64,000 nt of DNA from Mycolicibacterium peregrinum (GCF_002102345.1 NZ_LQPP01000072.1:1-64000), one strand, 5' to 3'; counted from the stretch's first letter, positions 42,639-51,409 are shown. The notes: generated by a model not told the origin, from the letters alone. Made by a program: numbers and translations.

Positions 42639-43631
42639 TCAGTGGAGCGGCGATCCATCAAGCCGCACTGCCACCTCCGCAATACTCCTGCGCGGGGTCG
42701 GAGGCAGCGGATCGGCATTCAGTGGTGCCCATCCAATGCGCAACAACATCTGTGGATAACCATCGTTGCCGAAAATGTCGCGACGAAGTGCGGATCGAGT
42801 GTCAGCTACTTCCAACGGTTCGGTTATCGGGCAACTGGCCAATCCGAGCGCGGTTGCGGTCAGCAGGATCAGACTTGTGGCTTCTCCGGCACGCAGCCGG
42901 TCCACGTCATCGTCTTCAGCCGTGCCGAGCGCTATCACCACGGCATTGTCGTCGTCCGCCGCCAGTCCTGGGTCCTCCAGCAATGCTGGTCCGGCGAAAT
43001 GCCGTGCCGGTAACGGATCTGCCGGGTTGGGTTCCGGTGTGCTGCGGGCGGGCACACCCGTGGTTTCAGCATGCCGTCCGGTCCACATCGTCTGTTCCGA
43101 CTGGTACTCCGCGTCGTTGGCGTGCTGCCAGGCCGCCTGCGCCACCAGCCGGCGGAACTCATCCAGTTCGTTCAGACGACGCATGGTGACGCCCGCGCGC
43201 GCCGCTCGTGCTCCCATGAGTGCGATGTCCCCGTGGGCAACCGGCCAGGAGCTGTAGTGCCGCCGGTCCGTACGCCGACGCGGGATCGCCGCGGCAAGCG
43301 ATATGTCCGCCTCTGCGGCCTTGTATCGATGCAGCTCGATCGAGGCGACATGACTGAGGTCCGCCGGGTTTGGAAGGCGGTGGACTTTGGAGCCCCAGCC
43401 CAGCGCAGCAAGTGCCACCACACAGTGATTGAGCCCCGCACCGCAGCTCAGGATGAGATCACGCGAATCCGGGTCCGTTCGTTGGAGATGGACGGCCGTG
43501 TTTGCGTACAAGTGCAGACTGCTTTCCCCGACCCGCCACAGCCACGGTTGCGTGTTGTGCACCGACGGTGCCCGCACAGCCAGCGACAGTGCCGACCGAA
43601 TGGTCGCGGCATCGGGAAAATGTGCGTTCAT
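42639..43631 (-). CDS. Acg/Rv3131-type nitroreductase family protein
   Basis: A 330-residue member of the same nitroreductase group as 21556 and 38653 but more divergent (closer in flavour to Rv3127/Rv3131). Landmarks: AVRAPSVHNTQPWLWRV, SCGAGLNHCVVALAALGW, RRRTDRRHYSSWP, TALGLASCPITEP and PPTPRRSIAEVAV. ATG at 43631 gives the family-typical length; the longer frame to 43988 would overlap the neighbouring genes. No convincing DosR box was found upstream. It marks the right edge of the hypoxia island. Confidence 0.85.
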   Translation of the reverse strand: MNAHFPDAATIRSALSLAVRAPSVHNTQPWLWRVGESSLHLYANTAVHLQRTDPDSRDLILSCGAGLNHCVVALAALGWGSKVHRLPNPADLSHVASIELHRYKAAEADISLAAAIPRRRTDRRHYSSWPVAHGDIALMGARAARAGVTMRRLNELDEFRRLVAQAAWQHANDAEYQSEQTMWTGRHAETTGVPARSTPEPNPADPLPARHFAGPALLEDPGLAADDDNAVVIALGTAEDDDVDRLRAGEATSLILLTATALGLASCPITEPLEVADTRSALRRDIFGNDGYPQMLLRIGWAPLNADPLPPTPRRSIAEVAVRLDGSPLH

Positions 43632-43787
43632 TGGTTCACAACCTTGATCGTCCAGCACTCCATTCCATCCACCGTGGCACCCGATACGGAAGCCAGACAG
43701 AGCCGAATGACACTGATGAGTAGGGGCGTACGGACGTTGTCTCAAGCACCGGTGCTCTCCGAGATCCACCACGTACGGAGGATCACT

Positions 43788-43874
43788 ATGGCGGATTCTC
43801 GATTCATGAACGGCAGGCGGATCAAGCGAACAAGCATCCCTACGGCGATGACGATGCAAGGATGGCCTGCATGA
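43788..43874 (+). CDS. Small ORF, 28 aa, coupled to hydrolase
   Basis: The ATG follows an excellent Shine-Dalgarno (ACGGAGGATCACT). The peptide MADSRFMNGRRIKRTSIPTA continues for eight more residues and is basic. Its stop overlaps the hydrolase start (ATGA at 43871-43874). A leader peptide that couples or regulates hydrolase translation is the likely role. A perfect 12-bp palindrome AGCACCGGTGCT lies upstream at 43745-43756. Confidence 0.5.
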   Translation: MADSRFMNGRRIKRTSIPTAMTMQGWPA

Positions 43875-44617
43875 CTGTGGTTCTCGTGCACGGCAATCCG
43901 GAGACGGACGCGATCTGGGGTCCACTCGTCGATGCGCTTGGTCGCGATGACGTGGTGCGGCTGTCGCCACCGGGATTCGGTGCTCCACTCCCCGAAGGCT
44001 TTGCCGCGACCTTCCTTGCCTATCGTGATTGGCTCGAAGGTGAGCTGGAGTACATCGACGAACCAGTCGATATCGTCGGGCATGACTGGGGCGGCGGCCA
44101 TGTGATGAGCGTCGTCATGCACCGACCCGAACTGGTGCGCAGCTGGGCCACCGATGTCATCGGTGTCCTCGACCCCGACTACGTGTGGCACGAGATGGCC
44201 CAGGTCTGGCAGACACCCGGAGAAGGCGAGGAACTCGTCGACACCATGCTCGGCGGGACCATCGAAGATCGCGCCGCCCAGATGTCCGCGTTGGGCATCC
44301 CGCTCGACATCGCGACCTCGATCGCCGGCGAGCAGGGACCAGAGATGGGGCAGGCAATCCTCGCGCTGTACCGCTCGGCCCGCCAGCCCGCGATGGCAGA
44401 GGCCGGGCGAGCGCTGGAGAACGCTCGGGCCCGCCCGGGCCTTTCCCTGCTCGCCACCGACGATCCCTACATCGGTTCCGACGAAATTCGACAGCGTGCG
44501 GCGACGCGGGCCGGTGCCCGCACGGAGGTACTCGACGGACTGGGACATTGGTGGATGGTCCAGGACCCGGCTGGGGGCGCGGCGGCCCTCACCCGCTTCT
44601 GGGACGGCCTCGGCTGA
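43871..44617 (+). CDS. Alpha/beta hydrolase, epoxide-hydrolase-like
   Basis: A 248-residue hydrolase. The oxyanion motif VLVHGNPETDAIWG and the nucleophile elbow GHDWGGG (aspartate nucleophile) point to the epoxide hydrolase/haloalkane dehalogenase branch rather than serine esterases. The catalytic histidine is in GLGHWWMVQDP. ATG at 43871 is chosen because it overlaps the small upstream ORF; ATG at 43862 is three codons earlier. Substrate unknown. Confidence 0.82.
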   Translation: MTVVLVHGNPETDAIWGPLVDALGRDDVVRLSPPGFGAPLPEGFAATFLAYRDWLEGELEYIDEPVDIVGHDWGGGHVMSVVMHRPELVRSWATDVIGVLDPDYVWHEMAQVWQTPGEGEELVDTMLGGTIEDRAAQMSALGIPLDIATSIAGEQGPEMGQAILALYRSARQPAMAEAGRALENARARPGLSLLATDDPYIGSDEIRQRAATRAGARTEVLDGLGHWWMVQDPAGGAAALTRFWDGLG

Positions 44618-44690
44618 AGCTGTTCGGGACGTCGCGGTCCTGACGAACATCTGTTCGCGCTCGGGTTGCCGTCCTTTGTAGGCTGCGAAC

Positions 44691-46517
44691 ATGCCGTTAA
44701 ATGCCGGTGACGTCTTTGCCGGGTACACCATTCAGCGGCTCCTTGGCGCCGGTGGCATGGGCGAGGTCTACCTGGCCCAGCATCCTCGCCTTCCCCGTCT
44801 GGACGCACTCAAGATCCTCTCGGTGAGCACCACGCGCGATGAAGAGTTCCGCGCCCGGTTCAACCGAGAGGCGGAGTTGGCCGCATCGTTGTGGCATCCA
44901 CACATCGTCGGAGTGCACGACCGGGGCGAGTTCGACGGCCGGCTGTGGATCTCGATGGACTACGTCGAGGGCACCGACGCCAAGCACTTGATCGAGCAGC
45001 ACCCGGCTGGGATGCCCTTGCAGGATGTGGTGGAGATCGTCACGGCAGTCGCCGAAGCGCTCGACGTCGCTCATGAACGGAACCTGCTGCACCGCGACGT
45101 GAAACCGGCGAACATCCTGGTCACCACGCCGTCGGGAAGTGCCCGGCGACGCATATTGCTCACCGATTTCGGCATCGCCCGAGAAGCCGACGACGCGAAT
45201 GGCCTCACGGAGACCGACGTGGCCATCGGCACCGTCGCGTATGTGGCGCCCGAGCAGCTCACCGGGAAGACGCTCGATGGCCGAGCAGACCAGTACGCCC
45301 TGGCAGCGACCGCCTTCCATCTGCTGACCGGCTCACCTGTCTTCGAAGACACCAATCGCATCGTCCAGGCCGGCAACCACCTCTATGCGCCACCGCCCCG
45401 GCTGTCCGAGCGCCGTCGCGACCTCGCCCATCTGGACGCGGTGATGGCGAAGGCGCTGGCCAAGCAACCCGACAAGCGCTATGCACGGTGCCTGGACTTC
45501 GCCCGGGCGCTGGGCGGGAGCACGGATGTGTCGACCGCGCCCCAGCCGGTGGCGCCCGCTACGGGCGTTCACACCGCCCCGCTGGAGATGCCCGACGTCC
45601 ACGAGCGGAGCAGGTCCCCGGAAACCAAGCGGTTGGCCATGCTCACGATTCTGGGCACTGCCCGCGGCGTGCAAAAGACACCGGCCGGGCCTGACGGCGA
45701 GGAAGAGGTCTGGACGTTCCGCGTGGAGCGGTACGAATCGACCGGTGAAGCGCACACCGTCGTGCCGGTCGAGCTCCGTGGCAACTCCATCACGGGCGAA
45801 CTCTCCGACGGGGATGTGGTGGAGGTCAGCGGCCCCTGGGACGACCGAACGCTGTTCGCCGACTCGGTGGTCAATCATTCGGCCGGCACCCGTGGACGCC
45901 GACGGCGCGACTCGTTCGAAGTGAAGTCAGGCAATCGCCGCCGTGCATTGACGTCGCGTCCGGTGCGCATTCTGTTGGTTCTGGCCGTGGTCGCGATGAT
46001 CGTTGCGACGTCCGTCATTCTCGTCCGCGGTTTGGGCTCGTCGGAGCACAACACCACTCCGGGGTCGATCGTGAAGCCCCAGAGAGCGGCAGTGTTCTCC
46101 CCCGGCGGCTCACCAGATCATCCGGATCAGGCGAGTCTGGCGATCGACGGCAACCCGGATACGTCGTGGTCCACCGACATTTACCAGGATGCCGCGCCGT
46201 TCCCGGCCTTCAAACAAGGCGTCGGACTGCTACTTCAGCTCCCCTCGCCCATCGCTTTGAGCGAGGTGACGATCGATGTGCCCAGTACCGGAACAGAAGT
46301 CCAGATTCGTGCGGCCAAGAGTGCCCACCCGAACAGCCTGTCCGACACCACCGAGCTGACGCCGAACGTGGCGCTACAGCCGGGCGACAACACCATCACC
46401 GTCGACAACCAGACGGAAACGTCCAATGTGCTGGTGTGGATTTCGAAGTTGGGCACCCTCGACGGGCAGAGCCGCACGAACATTTCAGAGATCACGCTGC
46501 GGGCTGCGGCCGGTTGA
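44691..46517 (+). CDS. Membrane Ser/Thr protein kinase, PknX-like
   Basis: A 608-residue Hanks-type kinase. Kinase domain about residues 10-265: GAGGMGEVYLA glycine loop, ALKIL lysine, HRDVKPAN catalytic loop, TDFGIAR, activation segment ending GTVAYVAPEQL. A beta-rich cytoplasmic segment (about 325-400) follows, then one transmembrane helix (about 423-444) and an exported domain with the discoidin-like signature LAIDGNPDTSWSTDIY. That last domain probably binds a wall or glycan ligand, making this a receptor kinase. All catalytic residues are intact. Confidence 0.88.
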   Translation: MPLNAGDVFAGYTIQRLLGAGGMGEVYLAQHPRLPRLDALKILSVSTTRDEEFRARFNREAELAASLWHPHIVGVHDRGEFDGRLWISMDYVEGTDAKHLIEQHPAGMPLQDVVEIVTAVAEALDVAHERNLLHRDVKPANILVTTPSGSARRRILLTDFGIAREADDANGLTETDVAIGTVAYVAPEQLTGKTLDGRADQYALAATAFHLLTGSPVFEDTNRIVQAGNHLYAPPPRLSERRRDLAHLDAVMAKALAKQPDKRYARCLDFARALGGSTDVSTAPQPVAPATGVHTAPLEMPDVHERSRSPETKRLAMLTILGTARGVQKTPAGPDGEEEVWTFRVERYESTGEAHTVVPVELRGNSITGELSDGDVVEVSGPWDDRTLFADSVVNHSAGTRGRRRRDSFEVKSGNRRRALTSRPVRILLVLAVVAMIVATSVILVRGLGSSEHNTTPGSIVKPQRAAVFSPGGSPDHPDQASLAIDGNPDTSWSTDIYQDAAPFPAFKQGVGLLLQLPSPIALSEVTIDVPSTGTEVQIRAAKSAHPNSLSDTTELTPNVALQPGDNTITVDNQTETSNVLVWISKLGTLDGQSRTNISEITLRAAAG

Positions 46518-47363
46518 TCAGGCTTCCGGCTCGAGCAGACGCTTCGGGTGCATGCCGTCGACCTGACCGATGAACGGTGGGTGGATGCTGTAGCCGAGCA
46601 TGCGGCGGATGTCCTCGGAGACGGCCCGCACGGTGTCGCGGGTCATCGACAAGGTGAATGCCTCCTGCGGACGCAGCCACGGCTCGCAGTACTGGGCCGT
46701 CAGGGCCAGGCGTGGGTTCGCAGAACGGTTGGCGCCACCGCCGTGCCACAAGGTGCCGACGAAGAATACGCATGACCCGGCGCTCATCACCACCGGCTCG
46801 CGCTCGGCGGGCTCGGGCAGTCGATCACCCCACTGGTGGCTGCCCGCGACGATGTCGGTGGCACCGTTGTCGGCGGTGAAGTCGTCGATCGCCCAGATCG
46901 TGGCCGCGCCCAGGGCCTTTCGCGGTCGGGGCAGCGGATAGAAGCCGTCATCGGTGTGCAACATCTGGGCCTGCTCCCCCGGCAGGATGTTGATCACCTG
47001 CAGCATGGACAACAGGTAGTTGGGCATGAACAACCGATCCAGCAGCGCCAGCACCCGCGGATGGTCGGCGATGCGGTCGCAGCTTCGGGTCTTGTTCAAC
47101 ACGCTGTACACTCGCTGGGTCGCGTGCCCTTCAAACCCGTTGCGGCCCAACAGGTCCAACAGCGGACCCACGGACTTCCGAATCTCGTCGAGCTCGGCCT
47201 CGCTCAGCAGGTCGGGCAGGATCACATATCCGTCGCGCAACACTGCCGCCAGGTCCGCGTCTGCCACGGCAGGGTCCACCTGCTCGCCACTGCTGCGGGT
47301 GCGCCGATACGTACCGGCCAGGTCGCCCGTCAACTCCGTCAACGAGGTCACTTCAGTGCTCAT
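46518..47363 (-). CDS. Phytanoyl-CoA dioxygenase (PhyH) family protein
   Basis: A 281-residue Fe(II)/2-oxoglutarate oxygenase. The facial triad is visible as HTDDGF (His and Asp) and the later histidine in GTLWHGGGANRS; arginine in NPRLALT probably binds 2-oxoglutarate. Actinobacterial relatives hydroxylate lipids or secondary metabolites; the substrate is not known here. ATG at 47363 is preferred over 47375. Divergent from a TetR gene across a palindromic operator, so it is likely repressed by that regulator. Confidence 0.85.
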   Translation of the reverse strand: MSTEVTSLTELTGDLAGTYRRTRSSGEQVDPAVADADLAAVLRDGYVILPDLLSEAELDEIRKSVGPLLDLLGRNGFEGHATQRVYSVLNKTRSCDRIADHPRVLALLDRLFMPNYLLSMLQVINILPGEQAQMLHTDDGFYPLPRPRKALGAATIWAIDDFTADNGATDIVAGSHQWGDRLPEPAEREPVVMSAGSCVFFVGTLWHGGGANRSANPRLALTAQYCEPWLRPQEAFTLSMTRDTVRAVSEDIRRMLGYSIHPPFIGQVDGMHPKRLLEPEA

Positions 47364-47380
47364 GGTCGCCCTCACTGAAA

Positions 47381-47400
47381 CATAACTGATTTCTGTTATG
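47381..47400. promoter_or_regulatory. Palindromic operator between PhyH and TetR genes
   Basis: CATAAC and GTTATG arms separated by 8 nt form an inverted repeat at the TetR start codon and 18 nt from the PhyH start, typical of a TetR operator. Confidence 0.7.
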
Positions 47401-47985
47401 GTTCGGACTATGGCACGCGCCCCGGTCGGACGTCAACAACTGATCGATGCCGCGCGCGACGAGCTCGTGCACGGAAACGGCGTCTTCGAACTGAGCGGGC
47501 TGACCCGTCGCGCCGGCCTCAGCACCGGCGCCCTCTATCACCACTTCGGATCGAAGAGCGGGCTTCTGACCGCGATCTATGACGGCTTCTACGACGGGTT
47601 GCGCCACGCGATCGCCGATGCCCACCTACCCGACGGCGATTGGGCAACTCGCGAACGCGACCGCACCCACCGCTTCGTCGCCTATCACCTCGCCGACCCG
47701 CTGGCACCGATTCTGCTCAACCGCACCGCCAGCGACCCGCAGCTCACTGAACTCGGGGAGGCCTACATTCACGACCTCATCGACAACGCCGCCGCCAACA
47801 TCCGCCATGGACAGCAACTCGGTGAGCTCCCAACGGATCTGGACCCCGACAGCGCCGCGGCGTACGTGATCGGAGGTCTGCGCCACGGCATCGCGCAGCA
47901 GCTCCGTGTCCTCCCGACGCCCAATTCGGATCAAGCCACACGGACACTGTGGCGCTTTACGGCTGCCGTCCTCGGCATCACCTAG
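47398..47985 (+). CDS. TetR-family regulator
   Basis: A 195-residue TetR regulator. The N-terminal HTH is seen as LSGLTRRAGLSTGALYHHFGSKSGLLTAIYDGF; the C-terminal ligand domain is of the small TetR_C type. ATG at 47398 lies within the operator palindrome, so the message may be leaderless; ATG at 47410 is the alternative. It probably represses itself and the divergent PhyH dioxygenase gene. Confidence 0.87.
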   Translation: MVRTMARAPVGRQQLIDAARDELVHGNGVFELSGLTRRAGLSTGALYHHFGSKSGLLTAIYDGFYDGLRHAIADAHLPDGDWATRERDRTHRFVAYHLADPLAPILLNRTASDPQLTELGEAYIHDLIDNAAANIRHGQQLGELPTDLDPDSAAAYVIGGLRHGIAQQLRVLPTPNSDQATRTLWRFTAAVLGIT

Positions 47986-48003
47986 ACCGACGGTCCTACC
48001 GCG

Positions 48004-48390
48004 TCAGTCCCGGTCGTCGCGACCGCGCCCGGTGATCCGGTTAAACGCGGAGACGCCCGGGATGTTCGTCAACATCCGGAAGACGTCATTACCCGTGTTG
48101 ATCAACGATTCCAGTTGTGGCAGGAGGCGGTCCAACGTCCGGAACATCGGGTCGGCCATGGCCAGGTACCGTTCGGTCCGATCGATGGTGGTGTTGAGCC
48201 GTTCCGTCGCGACCGCGAGGTTCTCCAGCAGATCGGGTAACTGGGCGGCGAGTTGAGCCGACGCCGGCGGAATACGCATCGCGCCGCTCGCCACCGCCTG
48301 GGCGGCGCCGACGGCGGACTGGGCCGTCTCGACGGCTGCCTGAGCGGCCGATTTGAGGTCGCTGGGTTTAGGTACCTTCTGGCTACTCAT
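48004..48390 (-). CDS. Conserved helical hypothetical protein
   Basis: A 128-residue, Ala/Leu-rich protein with two predicted amphipathic helices (SAAQAAVETAQSAVGAAQAV and a segment with LAVATERLNTTIDRTERYLA) and a basic C terminus. It looks like a small lipid- or surface-associated helical protein of mycobacteria, but I cannot name a family with certainty. It converges on the TetR gene, 18 nt away. Confidence 0.6.
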   Translation of the reverse strand: MSSQKVPKPSDLKSAAQAAVETAQSAVGAAQAVASGAMRIPPASAQLAAQLPDLLENLAVATERLNTTIDRTERYLAMADPMFRTLDRLLPQLESLINTGNDVFRMLTNIPGVSAFNRITGRGRDDRD

Positions 48391-48464
48391 ATCGCTAACT
48401 GTCCCCCCACACCTGCTACCCCGTCAGCAATATGCTCGAGCTGACTCGCACGAGAGGACTCCCC

Positions 48465-49547
48465 ATGGGCACAGCCCGTACGCCGATCGATCCGGACGCG
48501 CCGGTGCTCGTCACGGGCGCCAGTGGTTACATCGGCAGCTGGATCGTCAGGTGCCTGCTCGAAGCGGGTCACACCGTCCACGGCACGGTGCGCAATCCGC
48601 AGAAGGCCTCCGGTTTGGAGCATCTGCACAAGCTCTCCGCCGATCATCCCGGCCGGCTGAAACTGTTCAAGGCAGACCTGCTCGAGCCCGGCAGCTTCGA
48701 CGAGGCGATGAACGGTTGTCAGCTGGTCATGCACACCGCCTCGCCGTTCCTGCTGTCCGGTTTCACCGATGCGCAGGAGGCGCTGGTCCGCCCGGCACTT
48801 GAGGGCACCCGCAATGTGCTGGACTCGGTCAACCGCACCGAGAGCGTCAAGCGTGTGGTGCTGACCAGCAGCGTGGTCGCGATCTACGGAGACGCCTGTG
48901 AATCACGGGATGTCCCGGGTGGTGTCTTCACCGACGAGCACTGGAACGCCACCAGCAGCGTCGACCACCAGCCGTATCCCTACTCCAAGACGGTGGCCGA
49001 ACAGGAGGCCTGGCGGTATCAGAAGGCGCAGGAGCGCTGGGACATGGTCACCATCCGCCCGAGCCTGGTGCTCGGCCCTGCGCTGACCAGCGCCAGCGAC
49101 TCGGCCAGCCTGAGCACGATGAAGCAATTCACCGACGGCACCCTGCTGGCGGGAGCGCCCGCGCTGACCATGGGCGTGGTGGACGTGCGTGATGTCGCCG
49201 ACGCCCACCTGCGTGCCGGGTTCACCCCCGAGGCGCATGGCCGCTACATCATCAATGCGGATTCGCTGACGCTTCTGGAGATCGGCAAGATACTGCGCCG
49301 CCGGTTCGGCCCGTTCTACCCGTTCCCGAGGATGACAGCGCCGAAGGTGCTCGTGAAGGCCATCGCCCCGGCGGCCGGGCTCACCCGAGAGTTCGTCGAG
49401 CGCAACGTGGGATATCCATTGGTGTTCGACAACAGTCGCAGCCGCAACGAGCTGGGATTGACCTACCGGCCCGCCGCGCAGACGGTCACCGATCACTTCC
49501 AGCAGATGCTCGACGACGGGCTGGTCCGCCGCATGCCGGGCAGCTAG
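48465..49547 (+). CDS. NAD(P)-dependent epimerase/dehydratase (extended SDR)
   Basis: A 360-residue extended short-chain dehydrogenase of the dihydroflavonol/cinnamyl reductase-like branch. The Rossmann loop VLVTGASGYIGSWI is at the N terminus, and the catalytic pair YPYSKTVAE (Tyr, Lys) is mid-protein with a TSSVVAIYG serine strand. ATG at 48465 follows CGAGAGGACT; a longer in-frame form lacks a ribosome-binding site. The 3' end overlaps the convergent TetR gene by 4 nt. Confidence 0.87.
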   Translation: MGTARTPIDPDAPVLVTGASGYIGSWIVRCLLEAGHTVHGTVRNPQKASGLEHLHKLSADHPGRLKLFKADLLEPGSFDEAMNGCQLVMHTASPFLLSGFTDAQEALVRPALEGTRNVLDSVNRTESVKRVVLTSSVVAIYGDACESRDVPGGVFTDEHWNATSSVDHQPYPYSKTVAEQEAWRYQKAQERWDMVTIRPSLVLGPALTSASDSASLSTMKQFTDGTLLAGAPALTMGVVDVRDVADAHLRAGFTPEAHGRYIINADSLTLLEIGKILRRRFGPFYPFPRMTAPKVLVKAIAPAAGLTREFVERNVGYPLVFDNSRSRNELGLTYRPAAQTVTDHFQQMLDDGLVRRMPGS

Positions 49548-50224
49548 TCCGCGGGTTCGGGCGGAAGCCCGTACTGCACCGCGATACCGGTGAGCAACAT
49601 CGTCATTCGGTGCTGAAAGGCGGTCTCGCTGAACGGATCGAATCCGGACTGTGCGACTGCGCGCAACGTCGGATAGTCGGACGCGGAACGTTTCGCCGTG
49701 AGTTTGAAGATCCGTGCCAGCCAGGGCTGTCCGCTTTCGGCGTGAAGGTGTTCACGGTGCGCCTCGGTGACGCTGCCGATCGCCATCGCGCTCACCGCAG
49801 CCCATACCGCCATCGCGTCGTCGGGCGACAGGCCGTGACCGGCCAGCGCTTCGACCGCGTCGCCGTTGCACTCCATCTCCATGTCGTCGCGTACGCCGCC
49901 GGTGACGAACTTCTCGACCAGTGCCGGCTCCGAGGCCAGGACCGTCCTGATGTAGGACGCATAGCTGCGCATCCAGGTCGCCCAATGCTCGCCGGCGTAC
50001 CGCGGGGGCGGTGACATGACCAAGGCGCTTTCGGTCGCCAGTCGCAGCAGATCGTCCTGGTTCTTCACGTGGTGATACAGCCCGGGAAGGCTGACGCCGA
50101 GGTGTTCGGCCACCCGGCGCATCGTGACGTTTTCGGTGCCGATCTCCCGCACCGCTGCGACAATGGCGCTGTGGTCGATGCGGGGTGGCCTCCCTCGACG
50201 CGGCGTTAACTCGTTGGCGCTCAT
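49544..50224 (-). CDS. TetR-family regulator
   Basis: A 226-residue TetR regulator with an RRGRPPRIDHSAIVAAVREIG arm and the HTH TMRRVAEHLGVSLPGLYHHVKNQDDLL. The C-terminal domain resembles TetR_C types that sense lipophilic ligands. It is divergent from the MDR oxidoreductase at 50368 over a 23-bp dyad, so it probably controls that gene and the downstream 51410 gene. Confidence 0.88.
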   Translation of the reverse strand: MSANELTPRRGRPPRIDHSAIVAAVREIGTENVTMRRVAEHLGVSLPGLYHHVKNQDDLLRLATESALVMSPPPRYAGEHWATWMRSYASYIRTVLASEPALVEKFVTGGVRDDMEMECNGDAVEALAGHGLSPDDAMAVWAAVSAMAIGSVTEAHREHLHAESGQPWLARIFKLTAKRSASDYPTLRAVAQSGFDPFSETAFQHRMTMLLTGIAVQYGLPPEPAD

Positions 50225-50311
50225 GTCATCCCGGTAGTTTCTCCCGCGGGCCTCATGGGTGTCCTCCCGCCTGGCGAGACACTTTCAGTCTGGGGCTTGA
50301 CGATAATCGAT

Positions 50312-50334
50312 ATGCATTCTAAGAATCAATATGA
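50312..50334. promoter_or_regulatory. 23-bp dyad operator
   Basis: Perfect core ATTCTAAGAAT (50318-50328) is flanked by symmetric ATAT on both sides (50312-50315, 50331-50334). It lies between the divergent TetR and MDR genes, in the only AT-rich patch of that region; a likely TetR binding site. Confidence 0.7.
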
Positions 50335-50367
50335 AAATTCGGATGGCCACCTCGATCCTCCACAGAA

Positions 50368-51405
50368 ATGAGCAGCGACATGACTGACTCCGCGCACCGC
50401 CAGAACCGTCAAGTCCTGTTGCGCCGCCGCCCGAATGGGCTGGTCTCCCCCGAGGACACGGAAATGGTGACCACCGCCGCACCCGTTCCCGCCGACGGCG
50501 AGGCGCTGCTGCGGACAACGTATGTGGGCATCGACGCGGCCGCGCGCACCTGGCTGGACGGCGAACCCGGCTACCTGCCGGCTCTCGAATTGGGCGAGGT
50601 CGTCCGAGTCGCCGGCATCGGCGAAGTTGTCGAATCACGTTGCGATGCCTACAAGGTCGGCGATCTGGTCACCACGCTGACCGGGCTGCAGGACTATGCC
50701 ATCATCCGTGACGACCTCTTCAGTACGCCGGTCGTCGGCTACACCGATCCGCTCGCGGTGATGTCGATCTACGGACCGACGGGCGCCACGGCCTACTTCG
50801 GGATGAAAGGCGTCGGCAAACCGCGGGCCGGTGAGACGGTCGTGGTGTCGGCCGCAGCGGGCGCCACCGGATCGGTGGCAGGCCAGATCGCCAAGATCGC
50901 CGGTGCCAGGGTGGTCGGTATCGCGGGCGGCCCCGAAAAATGTCGGGCCGTAGTCGAGGATTTCGGCTTCGACGCCTGCGTCGACTACAAGGACGGCGAC
51001 CTGTCCGCCGCGCTCAAGGAGCAGTGTCCGAACGGGATCAACGTCTATTTCGACAATGTCGGCGGAGACATCCTCAATGCGGTGCTCGGTAACTTGGCAC
51101 ACAAAGCCCGGGTGGTGATGTGCGGCATCATCTCCAGCTATCTCAACGGCGATCACCCAGGCCCGTCCAATTACGTCAACCTGCTTGCCACGTCTTCCAC
51201 GATGCAGGGCTTCATCGCACTCGAAGAGTGGGCGCACTTCGATGAGGCCTTCGCCGCCCTGAGCGAATGGGAACAACAAGGGCTACTCGTCCATCGCGAA
51301 ACCGTCTACGAGGGACTCGAATCCAGCATCGACGCCCTCAACGGACTGTTCACCGGGGCCAACATCGGCAAGATGCTCGTCAAGATCAACGAGCCGGAAA
51401 ATTGA
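50368..51405 (+). CDS. NADP-dependent MDR oxidoreductase (CurA/PTGR-like)
   Basis: A 345-residue zinc-independent medium-chain reductase. The GLQDYAII segment, AYFGMKGVGKPRAGETVVVSAAAGATGSVAGQIAKI Rossmann region and YFDNVGGDILNAVL are typical of the leukotriene-B4 dehydrogenase/CurA group that reduces alpha,beta-unsaturated carbonyls. No structural zinc cysteines. ATG at 50368 is used; ATG at 50380 is an alternative. Next gene starts 4 nt after its stop. Confidence 0.87.
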   Translation: MSSDMTDSAHRQNRQVLLRRRPNGLVSPEDTEMVTTAAPVPADGEALLRTTYVGIDAAARTWLDGEPGYLPALELGEVVRVAGIGEVVESRCDAYKVGDLVTTLTGLQDYAIIRDDLFSTPVVGYTDPLAVMSIYGPTGATAYFGMKGVGKPRAGETVVVSAAAGATGSVAGQIAKIAGARVVGIAGGPEKCRAVVEDFGFDACVDYKDGDLSAALKEQCPNGINVYFDNVGGDILNAVLGNLAHKARVVMCGIISSYLNGDHPGPSNYVNLLATSSTMQGFIALEEWAHFDEAFAALSEWEQQGLLVHRETVYEGLESSIDALNGLFTGANIGKMLVKINEPEN

Positions 51406-51409
51406 CACC

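Noticed and set aside
43710..43735. DosR box upstream of the nitroreductase at 42639
   Set aside because: Best candidate matches about 6 of 14 core positions, close to chance in GC-rich DNA.
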